Part shown: positions 1 to 9,270 of the stretch, one piece after another | How the letters are laid out: each line of letters starts with the position of its first letter | How positions within the stretch are numbered: position 1 is the stretch's first letter | NCBI RefSeq assembly: GCF_029222905.1 | Contig: NZ_JARHUE010000003.1 | Location: 124,001-188,000, forward strand | Direction of reading: 5' to 3' | DNA: 64,000 nt | Origin: Neptuniibacter sp. CAU 1671 | GTDB lineage: Bacteria; Pseudomonadota; Gammaproteobacteria; Pseudomonadales; Balneatricaceae | The notes under the pieces: generated by a model | Told to the model about the DNA's origin: nothing | The model's database searches: none | Seen by the model: the letters and a program-made list of their open reading frames with translations, nothing else | Translations under genes and position numbers: made by a program

Positions 1-746
1 TGAAGATGGACAGTAACGGTGCTAAAACTGCGCTGAACTTATTACACCAGCACATTGAAACTGAGCGCCAGGAGCAACAGAACCAGATCAATTCGCTCGT
101 TTCTCTGATTGTGTTTTCTTTGCTGGTGGCGCTTCTTGTGACGCTGGTGGGGGGCGGTTACCTGCGTTTTTGTTATCGGAAACAGCTTGTAGTACAGCCT
201 GTGCTTAAACCCTCCGCTGATAAGGGCTCTCACCTGCCTGCACTGCTTCCGTCTCAATGCTGTGATCTGACCGGTGTGGCAAACCGGCGGGCCTTATTCG
301 AGCAGGGTGGGCGTATGTTAAAAGCAGCCAAAGCGCAGGATAAGCCGTTCTCGGTGTTGGTGATTGATGTGGATAACTTCCGGCGCATTAATGAGTTGCT
401 TGGTCCAGGCGTGGGTGACCGTATCCTTCTGGATATCGCCAAACGTCTGAAATCCTATTCTGCCCGGGAAGATCTGCTGGCGCGTATCGGCGGGGATGAG
501 TTCGCGCTGCTGTTGCATCAGCGAGATGCATTGGCTGCGGCGCGCAAACTGGCTGAAATGTTACATGATCTGGCGACGGCGGATTATCAGATGCTGGAGC
601 AGTATGGCCTGATGATCAGCTGTTCTGTGGGTGGTGCGATGTATCCGGATGATGGTACTGATTTGGAAACTCTGCTGAAGGTGGCTGACCTGAGAATGTA
701 CAGTGTGCGTCGCCAGTATCGTGCCGGCCTACGTGACGGGCTTTAA
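1..746 (+). CDS. Diguanylate cyclase (GGDEF) protein, 5' end outside window
   Basis: C-terminal part of a membrane-anchored c-di-GMP synthase. The frame is open to the window edge and its first ATG is at 6. The residues before the membrane segment look like the end of a periplasmic sensor helix, so the true start is probably upstream. Numbering from the ATG at 6, a membrane helix spans about residues 28-51 and the GGDEF domain about 85-240. The active-site motif GGDEF is intact at 162-166, so catalysis is expected. The inhibitory-site arginine (RxxD) is Ala at 153, so product inhibition is probably lost. It converges on the next gene with a 4-bp overlap. Family call is secure; the input signal is unknown. 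Confidence 0.88.
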   Translation, partial: KMDSNGAKTALNLLHQHIETERQEQQNQINSLVSLIVFSLLVALLVTLVGGGYLRFCYRKQLVVQPVLKPSADKGSHLPALLPSQCCDLTGVANRRALFEQGGRMLKAAKAQDKPFSVLVIDVDNFRRINELLGPGVGDRILLDIAKRLKSYSAREDLLARIGGDEFALLLHQRDALAAARKLAEMLHDLATADYQMLEQYGLMISCSVGGAMYPDDGTDLETLLKVADLRMYSVRRQYRAGLRDGL

Positions 747-2275
747 TCTTCTGCAACTGAACTCTGTTTGAGTGCGCTGAAGAATTTGCTGATCAGGTGG
801 TTGGCCTGTTTCTGCAGCAGCTCCTGATGGCGCGGCTGTAACCTCATTATGAGGACCTTGTCTTCATCTTCCCTGCGAATATCCGCATCCTGCAGCAGCG
901 CCTGCTTGAGCTTGGGTGCTTCTGTCAGTGCTGTGTGGCTTATAAGCGCATTGCTCTGCGTGGTGCGGGTCAGAAAACGGGCTTCTTCCAGTAGCAGGTT
1001 TGGCTTTGATTTATGTCCGCGTGCCAGCGCTGTCTGCAGATTCAGTACCGGTTTAAACAGTCGAATCCGGCTCTGGTTATACAAACGATAAATCAGCGTG
1101 AACAACGTGGCGGCACAGAGGGCGTTAATACCGTGCTCATCACTTTCCAGGGCTTCATTGAAGCGTATGATGACATCTCCGCTCGCTAGTTTTTCCGCCT
1201 CGCCCTGATAGATGCCTGCTACCTGCAGGGCCAGCTGCTGATAAACATTTAGCAGCTCCTGCCGCAGTTCAGGTTCGGTGTTTTCGGCTGCCGGCGTAAC
1301 GGTATCAATGTAAAGGATGTAACCGGCATTCTCCGCTGCAAGCATCAATTCTAGCTCGTGTTCAAACGGGTAGAGGTTGAGCTGGACCTCCTGACGTTGC
1401 TGGAAATGTTTCAGCAGTGGGTTTTCCCGGGCAGGTTTTTCCGGCGGTGGACGCAGGGCTTCGCCTTCATCTTCCTGCAGTTCAAACTCCGGCGTTTTGG
1501 GGTTGTTGAACTCAGGCAGATCCTGAGGGTGATGCTCAAAACGGGGCATATGATTGACTGCATCCCTGGCCGGTTTGAGCAGATCAACCAGATCGCAGGT
1601 GTCATCTTCTACCGCAGTGACTAAGGGCGCGGTGGTTGCCTGAGGCGGGCCTGGCTGTTCGGTGGCGATAGGTTCGGAGTCAGTCTCTGGAGTCTTAAGT
1701 TGTTCAGCGGTATGTTGTTGCAGCAGGTTATCAAAGCCGGGTTTCTGCGCATGGCTATTCGGTGTATCCGTTATCTCATGGTGTTTAAGGGTATACCAGA
1801 GACTGAACAGGGTGATCAGGATCACGGCTGAAGCGAGCAGTCCTGCCTGAGCCAGCGGTTGATTGATCAGGCTCAAAGCAGGCGCTGGATTAAGCCAGAG
1901 TGTCAGAGTGCCGAGGGAGCGTTCACCGGTCAGTGTCGATTCGAGTTTCAGGTCTGTTGCATTGCCTGCCCGGGCGATCACCATTTTATCTGTATTCTTA
2001 AGCTCCAGACCTGAGACATAGTCCAGTTGAATCAGTTGGTTGGCCAAATAGTTAAGACTGATGCGGTCATTGGCCAACATCAGGGGGCGACTCATAATGG
2101 CGGTCTGATTGGCGAGGTTCTGACCCAGTTTGAGGGTGTCGGATCGCGCCAGTTGCTGGCCCGACAGGTGCAGATAGATGGCACTCAGCACTAAACCGGA
2201 TAACAACACCACCGCCGCAACCGTCAGCTGAAGGTAGCGTCTGTTCAGTGTGTGTAAGCGGTTGTTCCGGGCCAC
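743..2275 (-). CDS. Uncharacterised two-TM membrane protein
   Basis: Not confidently recognised. From the chosen start the protein is 510 aa: a TM helix at about 16-37, a periplasmic stretch of about 105 aa, a second TM at about 144-163, an acidic Pro/Glu-rich linker at about 170-300, and a cytoplasmic C-terminal domain at about 305-495. The N-terminal TM-periplasm-TM layout faintly recalls YtjB/AhpA-type proteins, but I would not name it so. The frame opens with a GTG at 2347; I prefer the GTG at 2275 because AGGAAAG lies 5-6 nt upstream of it and the protein then starts just before TM1. The longer version would run into the proA promoter region. It is divergent from proA. Confidence 0.72.
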   Translation of the reverse strand: MARNNRLHTLNRRYLQLTVAAVVLLSGLVLSAIYLHLSGQQLARSDTLKLGQNLANQTAIMSRPLMLANDRISLNYLANQLIQLDYVSGLELKNTDKMVIARAGNATDLKLESTLTGERSLGTLTLWLNPAPALSLINQPLAQAGLLASAVILITLFSLWYTLKHHEITDTPNSHAQKPGFDNLLQQHTAEQLKTPETDSEPIATEQPGPPQATTAPLVTAVEDDTCDLVDLLKPARDAVNHMPRFEHHPQDLPEFNNPKTPEFELQEDEGEALRPPPEKPARENPLLKHFQQRQEVQLNLYPFEHELELMLAAENAGYILYIDTVTPAAENTEPELRQELLNVYQQLALQVAGIYQGEAEKLASGDVIIRFNEALESDEHGINALCAATLFTLIYRLYNQSRIRLFKPVLNLQTALARGHKSKPNLLLEEARFLTRTTQSNALISHTALTEAPKLKQALLQDADIRREDEDKVLIMRLQPRHQELLQKQANHLISKFFSALKQSSVAED

Positions 2276-2353
2276 GAGTTCTTTCCTGAAGCATTCAGGG
2301 ATGCATGATAACAGTTCAATTCCACATCGGTGAACAGGAATTATCACGGCCCC

Positions 2354-2382
2354 ATGACCCGGAAGCGCCGCAGCGTTATAAT
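2354..2382 (+). promoter_or_regulatory. Probable sigma-70 promoter for proA
   Basis: A perfect TATAAT -10 element at 2377-2382 lies 17 bp downstream of ATGACC (4 of 6 matches to TTGACA) at 2354-2359. Predicted transcription starts near 2389, about 20 nt before the proA ATG. It lies in the gap between the divergent membrane-protein gene and proA. Confidence 0.65.
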
Positions 2383-2410
2383 GTGCGCTTCATGAAAGAG
2401 ATGAGCTGGT

Positions 2411-3667
2411 ATGAACGTAGAACAGTACATGACTGAACTGGGCCAGTCGGCACGGGATGCAGCCCGTTTGGTAGCACGTGCCGATACCCGGCAGAAGAAT
2501 AAAGCACTGTTGGCGATGGCGGATGCGCTGAACGCCAGCCGTGATGCATTGGCGACTGCCAATGCTCAGGACCTGGCGGCCGGACGTGCGAATGGCCTGG
2601 ATGCTGCGATGCTGGATCGGCTTGAACTTACGCCTGCCCGTATCGACGGCATGATTGAGGGACTGCGTCAGGTAGCAACCCTGCCTGATCCGGTGGGTGC
2701 CATCTCTGACCTTAAATATCTTCCCAGCGGTATCCAGGTTGGCAAAATGCGTGTGCCTCTGGGTGTTATCGGTATCATTTATGAGTCCCGGCCTAATGTG
2801 ACCGTGGAAGCTGCCAGTCTGTGTCTGAAGTCCGGTAATGCCACGATCTTGCGCGGTGGCTCTGAAGCGATTCAGTCAAACCAGGCGATTGCCAGCTGCA
2901 TCCGTCAGGGTCTGGAGAAGGCAGGTTTGCCAGCAACGGCTGTTCAGGTTGTAGAAACCACAGATCGCGCCGCTGTAGGTGCACTGATTACGATGCCTGA
3001 ATATGTCGACGTGATCGTGCCCCGCGGTGGCAAAGGCCTGATCGAGCGTATCAGCAAAGAAGCACGGGTGCCGGTGATCAAACATCTGGACGGCATCTGT
3101 CATGTCTACATTGATGATCAGGCTGACAAAGGCAAAGCCATCAATGTGGCGCTGAACGCCAAAACTCACCGTTACGGTACCTGCAACACCATGGAAACTT
3201 TGCTGGTGAACAGCGGCATTGCCAAAGAGGTATTGCCGGAACTGGCAGAGCGTTATCAGGCGGTGGGTGTTGAACTGCGGGGCTGTGAGCGCACCAAGGC
3301 GCTGTTGCCCTTCGTGAAAGCTGCTACTGAGGAAGACTGGCATACTGAATATCTGGCGCCGATTTTGTCCATCAAGTTGGTGGATGATATGCAGCAAGCG
3401 ATTCGTCATATCAACCATTATGGTTCCCACCATACGGACAGTATTATCACAGAAAATTACACGCGTGCCCGGGTGTTCCTGCGTGAAGTGGACTCCAGTT
3501 CGGTGATGGTAAATGCGTCGACCCGCTTTGCAGATGGTTTTGAGTATGGTTTGGGTGCTGAAATTGGTATCTCCACCGACAAGATCCACGCCCGTGGACC
3601 CGTTGGCCTGCACGGTCTGACTTCTGAGAAGTATATCGTTCTGGGTGACGGTCATATTCGTCAGTAA
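2411..3667 (+). CDS. proA: Gamma-glutamyl phosphate reductase
   Basis: Second enzyme of proline synthesis: NADPH-dependent reduction of gamma-glutamyl phosphate to glutamate semialdehyde, in the cytoplasm. The 418-aa length is normal for the family (about 417). The aldehyde-dehydrogenase-type catalytic Cys is in YGTCNTMET (C258), and [13 protein letters not shown] (118-130) and the C-terminal [13 protein letters not shown] are family hallmarks. A good promoter lies immediately upstream. nadD follows after 6 bp, so proA probably starts the operon running through the cell-wall genes. proB is not in the window. Confidence 0.97.
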   Translation: MNVEQYMTELGQSARDAARLVARADTRQKNKALLAMADALNASRDALATANAQDLAAGRANGLDAAMLDRLELTPARIDGMIEGLRQVATLPDPVGAISDLKYLPSGIQVGKMRVPLGVIGIIYESRPNVTVEAASLCLKSGNATILRGGSEAIQSNQAIASCIRQGLEKAGLPATAVQVVETTDRAAVGALITMPEYVDVIVPRGGKGLIERISKEARVPVIKHLDGICHVYIDDQADKGKAINVALNAKTHRYGTCNTMETLLVNSGIAKEVLPELAERYQAVGVELRGCERTKALLPFVKAATEEDWHTEYLAPILSIKLVDDMQQAIRHINHYGSHHTDSIITENYTRARVFLREVDSSSVMVNASTRFADGFEYGLGAEIGISTDKIHARGPVGLHGLTSEKYIVLGDGHIRQ

Positions 3668-3673
3668 GGAACG

Positions 3674-4324
3674 ATGATGGCGCAACCCTATGTGTTTATG
3701 GGTGGCACCTTTGATCCGGTGCACAACGGTCATCTGAGAACCGCGCTGGAGCTTCAGCAGTGGCTGCAGGTTGCCAGGGTGCATCTGATTCCGTCAGGTG
3801 CACCGGTGCACCGTGACAGTCCCGGCTGCACGGCAGACGAGCGCCTGGCGATGTTGCAACTGGCCACGGACGATGAGCCAGCGTTAACTGTTGATGCCAG
3901 AGAGGTCGAGTCTGACAAGGCCAGTTATACGCTCTTTACGCTGGAGTCGTTGCGGGCTGAACTTGGGGCTGATACTCCCATCGTGATGATTATGGGTATG
4001 GATGCCTACCAAACCCTGCCCTCATGGTATGAGTGGCGGGCGTTTATTGATTATTGCCATATTCTGGTGGTGGCACGGCCCGGTTATCGGCCGGACCCCT
4101 CCCCTGAGCTGGCTGAACTGACAGAGAAACATCTGGCGACAACGCCAGAGCAATTGTGGCAGACTGCCGCCGGCAGCATTGTGTTTCACGAACTGACCCC
4201 CTTGGGCATATCGGCAACACAGGTCAGGGATTTGATCGCCACAGGGGCTTCGCCCCGTTACCTGCTGCCAGATCCGGTCTGGCACTACATACAATCTCAC
4301 CATCTATATGGTTTAACGAGCTAA
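3674..4324 (+). CDS. nadD: Nicotinate-nucleotide adenylyltransferase
   Basis: Transfers AMP from ATP to nicotinate mononucleotide to give deamido-NAD in NAD synthesis. At 216 aa it has the normal size. The nucleotidyltransferase signature GGTFDPVHNGH is at about 10-20, and the second ATP-site motif, ISATQVR, is near the C-terminus. Two ATGs in a row are possible starts (3674 and 3677). AAGGA at 3667-3671 gives better spacing for the second. It sits between proA and rsfS, as in many gammaproteobacteria. Confidence 0.96.
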   Translation: MMAQPYVFMGGTFDPVHNGHLRTALELQQWLQVARVHLIPSGAPVHRDSPGCTADERLAMLQLATDDEPALTVDAREVESDKASYTLFTLESLRAELGADTPIVMIMGMDAYQTLPSWYEWRAFIDYCHILVVARPGYRPDPSPELAELTEKHLATTPEQLWQTAAGSIVFHELTPLGISATQVRDLIATGASPRYLLPDPVWHYIQSHHLYGLTS

Positions 4325-4333
4325 AACGAGCAG

Positions 4334-4672
4334 ATGCAGACAGAACAGACAATCGCACTGGTGCAAAATGCACTGGAAGATATGAAAGCTAAAGAAATTG
4401 TGGTCCTTGATGTGCAGGGCCGCTCCACTGTGACCGATTACATGATCATTGCCAGTGGTACCTCACGTCGGCATGTGCTCTCTGTTGCTGAAGAGGTGGT
4501 TGTCCAGGTTAAACAAGCCGGTCTGATGCCTCTGGGTACTGAAGGTCAGGAAGCCGGTGACTGGGTGCTGGTGGATCTGGGTGATGTAGTCGTGCATGTC
4601 ATGATGCCGGATGCCCGCAGTTTTTATGATCTTGAGCGCCTCTGGGGCGTGGAAACTGCAGCGGCAAAATGA
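4334..4672 (+). CDS. rsfS: Ribosomal silencing factor RsfS
   Basis: Binds uL14 on the 50S subunit and blocks subunit joining in stationary phase or starvation. At 112 aa it is a typical family length (E. coli about 105). The core motifs [20 protein letters not shown] and [19 protein letters not shown]-like segments are clear. nadD lies 9 bp upstream and rlmH starts 7 bp after the stop. The nadD-rsfS-rlmH order is strongly conserved. Confidence 0.96.
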   Translation: MQTEQTIALVQNALEDMKAKEIVVLDVQGRSTVTDYMIIASGTSRRHVLSVAEEVVVQVKQAGLMPLGTEGQEAGDWVLVDLGDVVVHVMMPDARSFYDLERLWGVETAAAK

Positions 4673-4679
4673 TACTGCG

Positions 4680-5147
4680 ATGAAAATTCGCCTGATCGCT
4701 ATCGGCGGCAAAATGCCCGACTGGGTAAATGCCGGATACCAGGAATACAGTAAACGCCTGCCTGCAGATATGACGCTTGAGCTGGTTGAGCTGCCGCTGG
4801 GTTACCGTGGCAAGAGCAGCGATACCGCCCGTGCGATCAAGCAGGAGGGGGATCAGATGCTGGCAGCTATCGGCAAAGGCGATCTGGTGGTTGCGCTGGA
4901 GGTGCTTGGGCGTAACTGGTCTACCGAGCAGTTGTCGGAAAAGCTGGATGGCTGGCGTATGAGTGGCCGTAATGTCAGTTTGCTGATAGGCGGTCCTGAT
5001 GGCCTTGATCCTCGCTGCTCAGCATTGGCGGAACAAAAGTGGTCTTTGTCTGCACTAACATTGCCGCATCCACTGGTTCGGGTTTTGCTGGCAGAACAGT
5101 TGTACCGGGCCTGGACCATTCTGCAGGGGCATCCCTACCATAAATAG
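4680..5147 (+). CDS. rlmH: 23S rRNA pseudouridine-1915 N3-methyltransferase
   Basis: A SPOUT-class methyltransferase that uses SAM to methylate pseudouridine 1915 in helix 69 of 23S rRNA on assembled ribosomes. Starting at the ATG at 4680 gives 155 aa, the E. coli RlmH length, with N-terminus [16 protein letters not shown] longer frame exists upstream but overlaps rsfS and has no homology. The SAM knot motif FLIGGPDG-like ([10 protein letters not shown]) and the C-terminal [11 protein letters not shown]...HPYHK are diagnostic. Confidence 0.97.
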   Translation: MKIRLIAIGGKMPDWVNAGYQEYSKRLPADMTLELVELPLGYRGKSSDTARAIKQEGDQMLAAIGKGDLVVALEVLGRNWSTEQLSEKLDGWRMSGRNVSLLIGGPDGLDPRCSALAEQKWSLSALTLPHPLVRVLLAEQLYRAWTILQGHPYHK

Positions 5148-5164
5148 GAGTTTGACACGCCTTT

Positions 5165-7066
5165 ATGTCTGGGCATGAACGTCTAAAGGACTACAGCCGG
5201 GAGAGTCATACCTTCAAGGTACGGGCGGTACTGGCATTTGGCGTGGTGTTCCTGCTGATGCTGGTATTGGTGGGGCGGCTCTATTACCTGCAGGTGATGC
5301 AGTATGACCGCTATGTTGCGATGTCGGATGATAACCGGGTGCAGTTGCAGCCGGTCGCGCCCACCCGGGGTCTGATCTATGACCGCAACGGTCATCTACT
5401 GGCGGATAACCGCCCCAGTTACAGCGTTACTGTTCTGAAGGAAGAAGCCAAACATCTGGAACAGACGTTGGTGGATCTGCGCGAAATCATTCCCATTACT
5501 GATCGCGAAATCGATCGCTTCAAAACCCGCCTCAAACAACGTCGCCGGCCCTTTGAGTCAGTGCCTTTGCGTTTCAGGCTGACTGACGATGAAATCGCCC
5601 GTATTTCTGTGAATTATCACCGTTTGCCCGGCGTCAGGGTGGAAGCGGAACTGATTCGTTATTACCCGGAAGGGCAGTCATTGGTGCATGCGCTGGGTTA
5701 TGTCGGGCGCATCAATGAGCAGGAACTGCAAAAGGTCAATGCCAATAACTATTCTGCCACTCACTACATCGGCAAACTGGGTGTGGAGCGTTTTTATGAA
5801 GACGAACTGCACGGTCAGGTGGGCTTCCAGAAAGTAGAAACGAATGCCCGTGGCCGGGTTATGCGCGTGCTGGAACGGACAGATCCCGTACCCGGCAAAG
5901 ACCTGGTGTTGCATCTGGACATGCGTCTGCAGCAGATCACCGAATATCTGCTGCAGGATCGCCGGGCCGCGGTGGTGGCGATTGATACAGAGACCGGCGG
6001 GATCCTGAGTCTGGTATCCACACCGGGTTACGACCCCAACCTCTTTGTGACGGGTATTTCCACCAAGGATTACAACGGTCTGCGAGAATCGGACGATCTG
6101 CCGCTGTTTAACCGGGCGATTCGTGGCCGTTATCCACCCGGTTCAACCATCAAACCTATTATTGCGCTGTCAGCCATCGACACGGGTGTGGTCAGCCCCA
6201 ACTACACCATCTTTGATCCGGGCTGGTACACCCTAACCACCGGTGGCCGTAAATACCGTGACTGGAAAAAGTACGGCCATGGCAAAGTGGATATGAACGA
6301 AGCCATTGCGCAGTCCTGCGATACCTGGTTTTACAGTGTGGCGCACAAAATGGGCGTGGTTCCGATGTCCAAGTATCTGGGTATGTTTGGTTTTGGCCAG
6401 GTCACCAGTGTGGATCTGCCGGAGGCGTTGGCAGCCATTCTGCCATCCAAAGAGTGGAAGCGGTCTAGTCGCAGGGTGCCCTGGTATACCGGCGACTCCC
6501 TTAACTTGAGTATCGGACAGGGTTTTCTGGTGGCTACTCCGCTGCAGCTGGCTACAGCGACGGCAGTGATTGCTAACCGGGGTCGCTGGGTTCAGCCGCA
6601 TATGCTAAAGGGCTATCGCACTCAGACGGAGGAGGGGATTCAGTTGCAGGCTCCTGACCTTGAACAGATCAAAGCCAAGCCGGCGGATGTGCAGCTGAAT
6701 AATCCAAAATATTGGGAGAACATCATCAAGGGCATGCATGATGTGGTGCAGGGGCCTACCGGTACTGCAAGACGCGTTGGCAGTGATGCGCCCTATGAGT
6801 TTGCTGGCAAAACCGGTACCGCGCAGGTGGTCGGTATCAAGCAGGACGAGGAGTATGACGCTGAAAAACTGGCTGAAATTCATCGAGATCATGCGTTGTT
6901 TGTGGCTTTTGCACCGCTGAAAGAACCCAAAATTGCGATTGCTGTGATTGTTGAAAATGGCGGTGGCGGATCGAGTACGGCAGCACCGATTGCCCGTAAG
7001 ATTATGGATGCCTACCTGTTGGGTACAGATCCACGGGTACAGGAGGTCGCTGACGGTGAATCGTGA
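5165..7066 (+). CDS. mrdA: Penicillin-binding protein 2, elongasome transpeptidase
   Basis: Class B PBP that cross-links peptidoglycan during side-wall elongation with RodA. 633 aa. A short cytoplasmic tail precedes one TM helix at about 21-45, followed by the PBP dimerisation domain and the transpeptidase domain. Catalytic motifs are STIK (S327-K330), SCD (384-386, the SxN/D motif) and KTG (549-551). It overlaps rodA by 11 bp, so translation is probably coupled. Placement next to rlmH and rodA is as in E. coli. Confidence 0.97.
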   Translation: MSGHERLKDYSRESHTFKVRAVLAFGVVFLLMLVLVGRLYYLQVMQYDRYVAMSDDNRVQLQPVAPTRGLIYDRNGHLLADNRPSYSVTVLKEEAKHLEQTLVDLREIIPITDREIDRFKTRLKQRRRPFESVPLRFRLTDDEIARISVNYHRLPGVRVEAELIRYYPEGQSLVHALGYVGRINEQELQKVNANNYSATHYIGKLGVERFYEDELHGQVGFQKVETNARGRVMRVLERTDPVPGKDLVLHLDMRLQQITEYLLQDRRAAVVAIDTETGGILSLVSTPGYDPNLFVTGISTKDYNGLRESDDLPLFNRAIRGRYPPGSTIKPIIALSAIDTGVVSPNYTIFDPGWYTLTTGGRKYRDWKKYGHGKVDMNEAIAQSCDTWFYSVAHKMGVVPMSKYLGMFGFGQVTSVDLPEALAAILPSKEWKRSSRRVPWYTGDSLNLSIGQGFLVATPLQLATATAVIANRGRWVQPHMLKGYRTQTEEGIQLQAPDLEQIKAKPADVQLNNPKYWENIIKGMHDVVQGPTGTARRVGSDAPYEFAGKTGTAQVVGIKQDEEYDAEKLAEIHRDHALFVAFAPLKEPKIAIAVIVENGGGGSSTAAPIARKIMDAYLLGTDPRVQEVADGES

Positions 7067-8195
7067 GTTTGAACGTTATCTGCCGGAATCGCGGACCTAT
7101 CTGAGCCGTAAACCCAGCTGGTGGAGCTATACCCATCTGGATGCCTGGATGCTCCTGTTGCTGCTTTTGCTCTGTGGTTTTGGTTTGTTTGTGCTTTACA
7201 GTGCTTCTGGTCAGGATGTGGGTTACGTCAGTCGGCAGGCGTTGCGTATGGGCGCCGGTTTTTTTGTACTGATTGTGCTGGCTCAGGTTACGCCCCGCTT
7301 TCTGGGGCGCTGGGCACCCTGGCTGTTTGTGATTGGGGTGGGCTTGTTGGCAGCGGTGCTGTTGTTTGGCGTGGGTGCCAAAGGTGCACAGCGTTGGCTG
7401 GCATTGCCGGGATTTCGTTTTCAGCCTTCTGAAATTATGAAACTGGTGCTGCCTCTCACGGTAGCCTATTACCTGTCTTCCAGACCGCTGCCGCCGAGTA
7501 TCAAACATGTTGTAGTGGCGCTGGTGCTGATTGGTCTGCCCACTGCGCTGATCATGAAACAACCGGATCTGGGTACCTCACTGCTGATTGCCGCATCCGG
7601 TGTTTTTGTGTTGCTGTTATCGGGTATTCGCTGGCGCTTTATTTTTGCTGCATTGGCTGTGGCGGGTGCGGCTTTGCCAGCCCTGTGGGCTGTTATGAAA
7701 GATTATCAGCGTCAGCGAGTGCTTACTTTTCTGGATCCTGAGAGTGATCCGCTGGGGGCGGGCTGGAACATTATCCAGTCGAAAACGGCGATCGGTTCCG
7801 GCGGTTTGTATGGCAAAGGCTGGTTATCGGGCACACAGTCACAGCTGGACTTTTTGCCGGAGTCACACACCGACTTCATCATTGCGGTGGTGGCTGAGGA
7901 ACTTGGCCTGATTGGCGTACTCATATTGCTGACGCTGTATTTGCTGATTATTGCCCGGGGGCTGGTGATGGCTTCTCAGGCGCCGGACAGTTTTGGGCGA
8001 CTGCTGTCGGGCAGCATTATTCTGACGTTTTTTGTGTATGTTTTTGTCAATATCGGCATGGTGAGTGGGTTGTTGCCGGTGGTGGGGGTACCTTTACCTT
8101 TAATCAGCTACGGGGGGACCTCTCTGGTCACACTGATGGCAGGATTTGGTATCCTCATGTCGATCCACAATCATCGCACCATGCTTAAAAAATAG
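7056..8195 (+). CDS. rodA: Peptidoglycan glycosyltransferase RodA
   Basis: SEDS-family polymerase that extends glycan strands from lipid II with PBP2. I chose the GTG at 7056, which overlaps the end of mrdA, because AGGAGGT at 7041-7047 is ideally spaced. This gives 379 aa (E. coli 370). The protein has about ten TM helices. The SEDS signatures FQPSEIMKL, the conserved segment around PDLGTSLL and the C-terminal GVPLPLISYGGTSLV are present. A longer frame upstream exists but lies entirely within mrdA. Confidence 0.96.
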   Translation: MNREFERYLPESRTYLSRKPSWWSYTHLDAWMLLLLLLLCGFGLFVLYSASGQDVGYVSRQALRMGAGFFVLIVLAQVTPRFLGRWAPWLFVIGVGLLAAVLLFGVGAKGAQRWLALPGFRFQPSEIMKLVLPLTVAYYLSSRPLPPSIKHVVVALVLIGLPTALIMKQPDLGTSLLIAASGVFVLLLSGIRWRFIFAALAVAGAALPALWAVMKDYQRQRVLTFLDPESDPLGAGWNIIQSKTAIGSGGLYGKGWLSGTQSQLDFLPESHTDFIIAVVAEELGLIGVLILLTLYLLIIARGLVMASQAPDSFGRLLSGSIILTFFVYVFVNIGMVSGLLPVVGVPLPLISYGGTSLVTLMAGFGILMSIHNHRTMLKK

Positions 8196-8237
8196 GGTGA
8201 TGCCGCGGTACAGGTGTTGCCCGGGAGTGAATGGAAC

Positions 8238-9263
8238 GTGAGTAAAAGAAATAAGGATTTTCTGCTGGTTTTCGTGAGTCTTGCCCTGCTGCTGACGGGC
8301 TGTTCAGCGACGGCAAGAGCGCCGGATCGTGCTGAGGGTTATGTTGATCATCCTGAAGCAAAAGTCTGGTTGGAGCAGATGAAAGCGGAAGGGTTTGATG
8401 AAGATTTTTTGCAGGAAGTACTGGCCAATGCGCGTCGTCAGGATTCGATCATCAAGGCGATGAGCCGACCAGCCGAAAAACGCCTGAACTGGGAGCAGTA
8501 CCGTGACATCTTTGTTCAGCCAACACGTGTCGAGCAGGGTGTTGCTTTCTGGCGTGAGAATCAGGCGGCTCTCTCCCGTGCAGCAGCGACCTATGGTGTG
8601 CCTGAAGAGATCATTGTTGCGATCATCGGTGTAGAAACCCGTTATGGTCGCATCACTGGCAGCTACCGGGTGGTTGATGCGCTGGCTACTCTGGGCTTTG
8701 ACTATCCGAAACGCGGCAGTTTTTTCCAGGGGCAGTTAACTGAATACCTGCGTATGGTGCAGGAAGAGCAGATTGATTTCGAGTCTCTGAAGGGCTCCTA
8801 CGCCGGCGCCATGGGTTACGGGCAGTTTATTCCGTCCAGTTTCAGAGCCTATGCCGTGGATTTTGATGGCGATGGCAAACGGGATATCTGGAACAACCGG
8901 GTGGATGCTATTGGCAGTGTCGCTAACTATTTTGCCCAGCACAAATGGCGCTCGGGCGAGCCGGTATTAGCGCCGGTGATCTTTAATCAGCCAGCGCAGG
9001 ATCAGTGGTTTAATCAGGATCTGCAGCCCACGGTTTCCCTGGGCGAATGGCGCAAGCAGGGTGCCTCAGCGCCGCTTAAATTTGATGATGCCGCGCTGGC
9101 CACGCTGATGAAGATGGAGATGAATCAGGGCGAGCAGTACTGGTTTGGCCTGCATAACTTCTACGTTATTACCCGTTATAACCACAGCCGGTTGTATGCC
9201 ATGGCAGTGTATCGCCTGAGTGAGCAGATTCGGGCCGCGTTTGAATCCGGTCAGGCGGGTTAA
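8238..9263 (+). CDS. mltB: Membrane-bound lytic murein transglycosylase B
   Basis: Cleaves peptidoglycan glycan strands to 1,6-anhydromuropeptides from the periplasmic face of the outer membrane. Starting at the GTG at 8238 gives 341 aa and a lipoprotein signal ending in the lipobox LLLTGC. A GTG at 8214 would only add 8 non-homologous residues. The catalytic Glu is in IIGVETRYGR, and the MltB motifs SYAGAMGYGQFIPSSF and DGDGKRDIWNN are intact. It lies between rodA and rlpA, the common order outside the enterics. Confidence 0.94.
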   Translation: MSKRNKDFLLVFVSLALLLTGCSATARAPDRAEGYVDHPEAKVWLEQMKAEGFDEDFLQEVLANARRQDSIIKAMSRPAEKRLNWEQYRDIFVQPTRVEQGVAFWRENQAALSRAAATYGVPEEIIVAIIGVETRYGRITGSYRVVDALATLGFDYPKRGSFFQGQLTEYLRMVQEEQIDFESLKGSYAGAMGYGQFIPSSFRAYAVDFDGDGKRDIWNNRVDAIGSVANYFAQHKWRSGEPVLAPVIFNQPAQDQWFNQDLQPTVSLGEWRKQGASAPLKFDDAALATLMKMEMNQGEQYWFGLHNFYVITRYNHSRLYAMAVYRLSEQIRAAFESGQAG

Positions 9264-9270
9264 ACACAGT

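Noticed and set aside
2876-3784. 302-codon open frame on the minus strand
   Set aside because: Antisense to proA. The proA frame has full family motifs; the antisense product shows none and comes from codon bias of the real gene.
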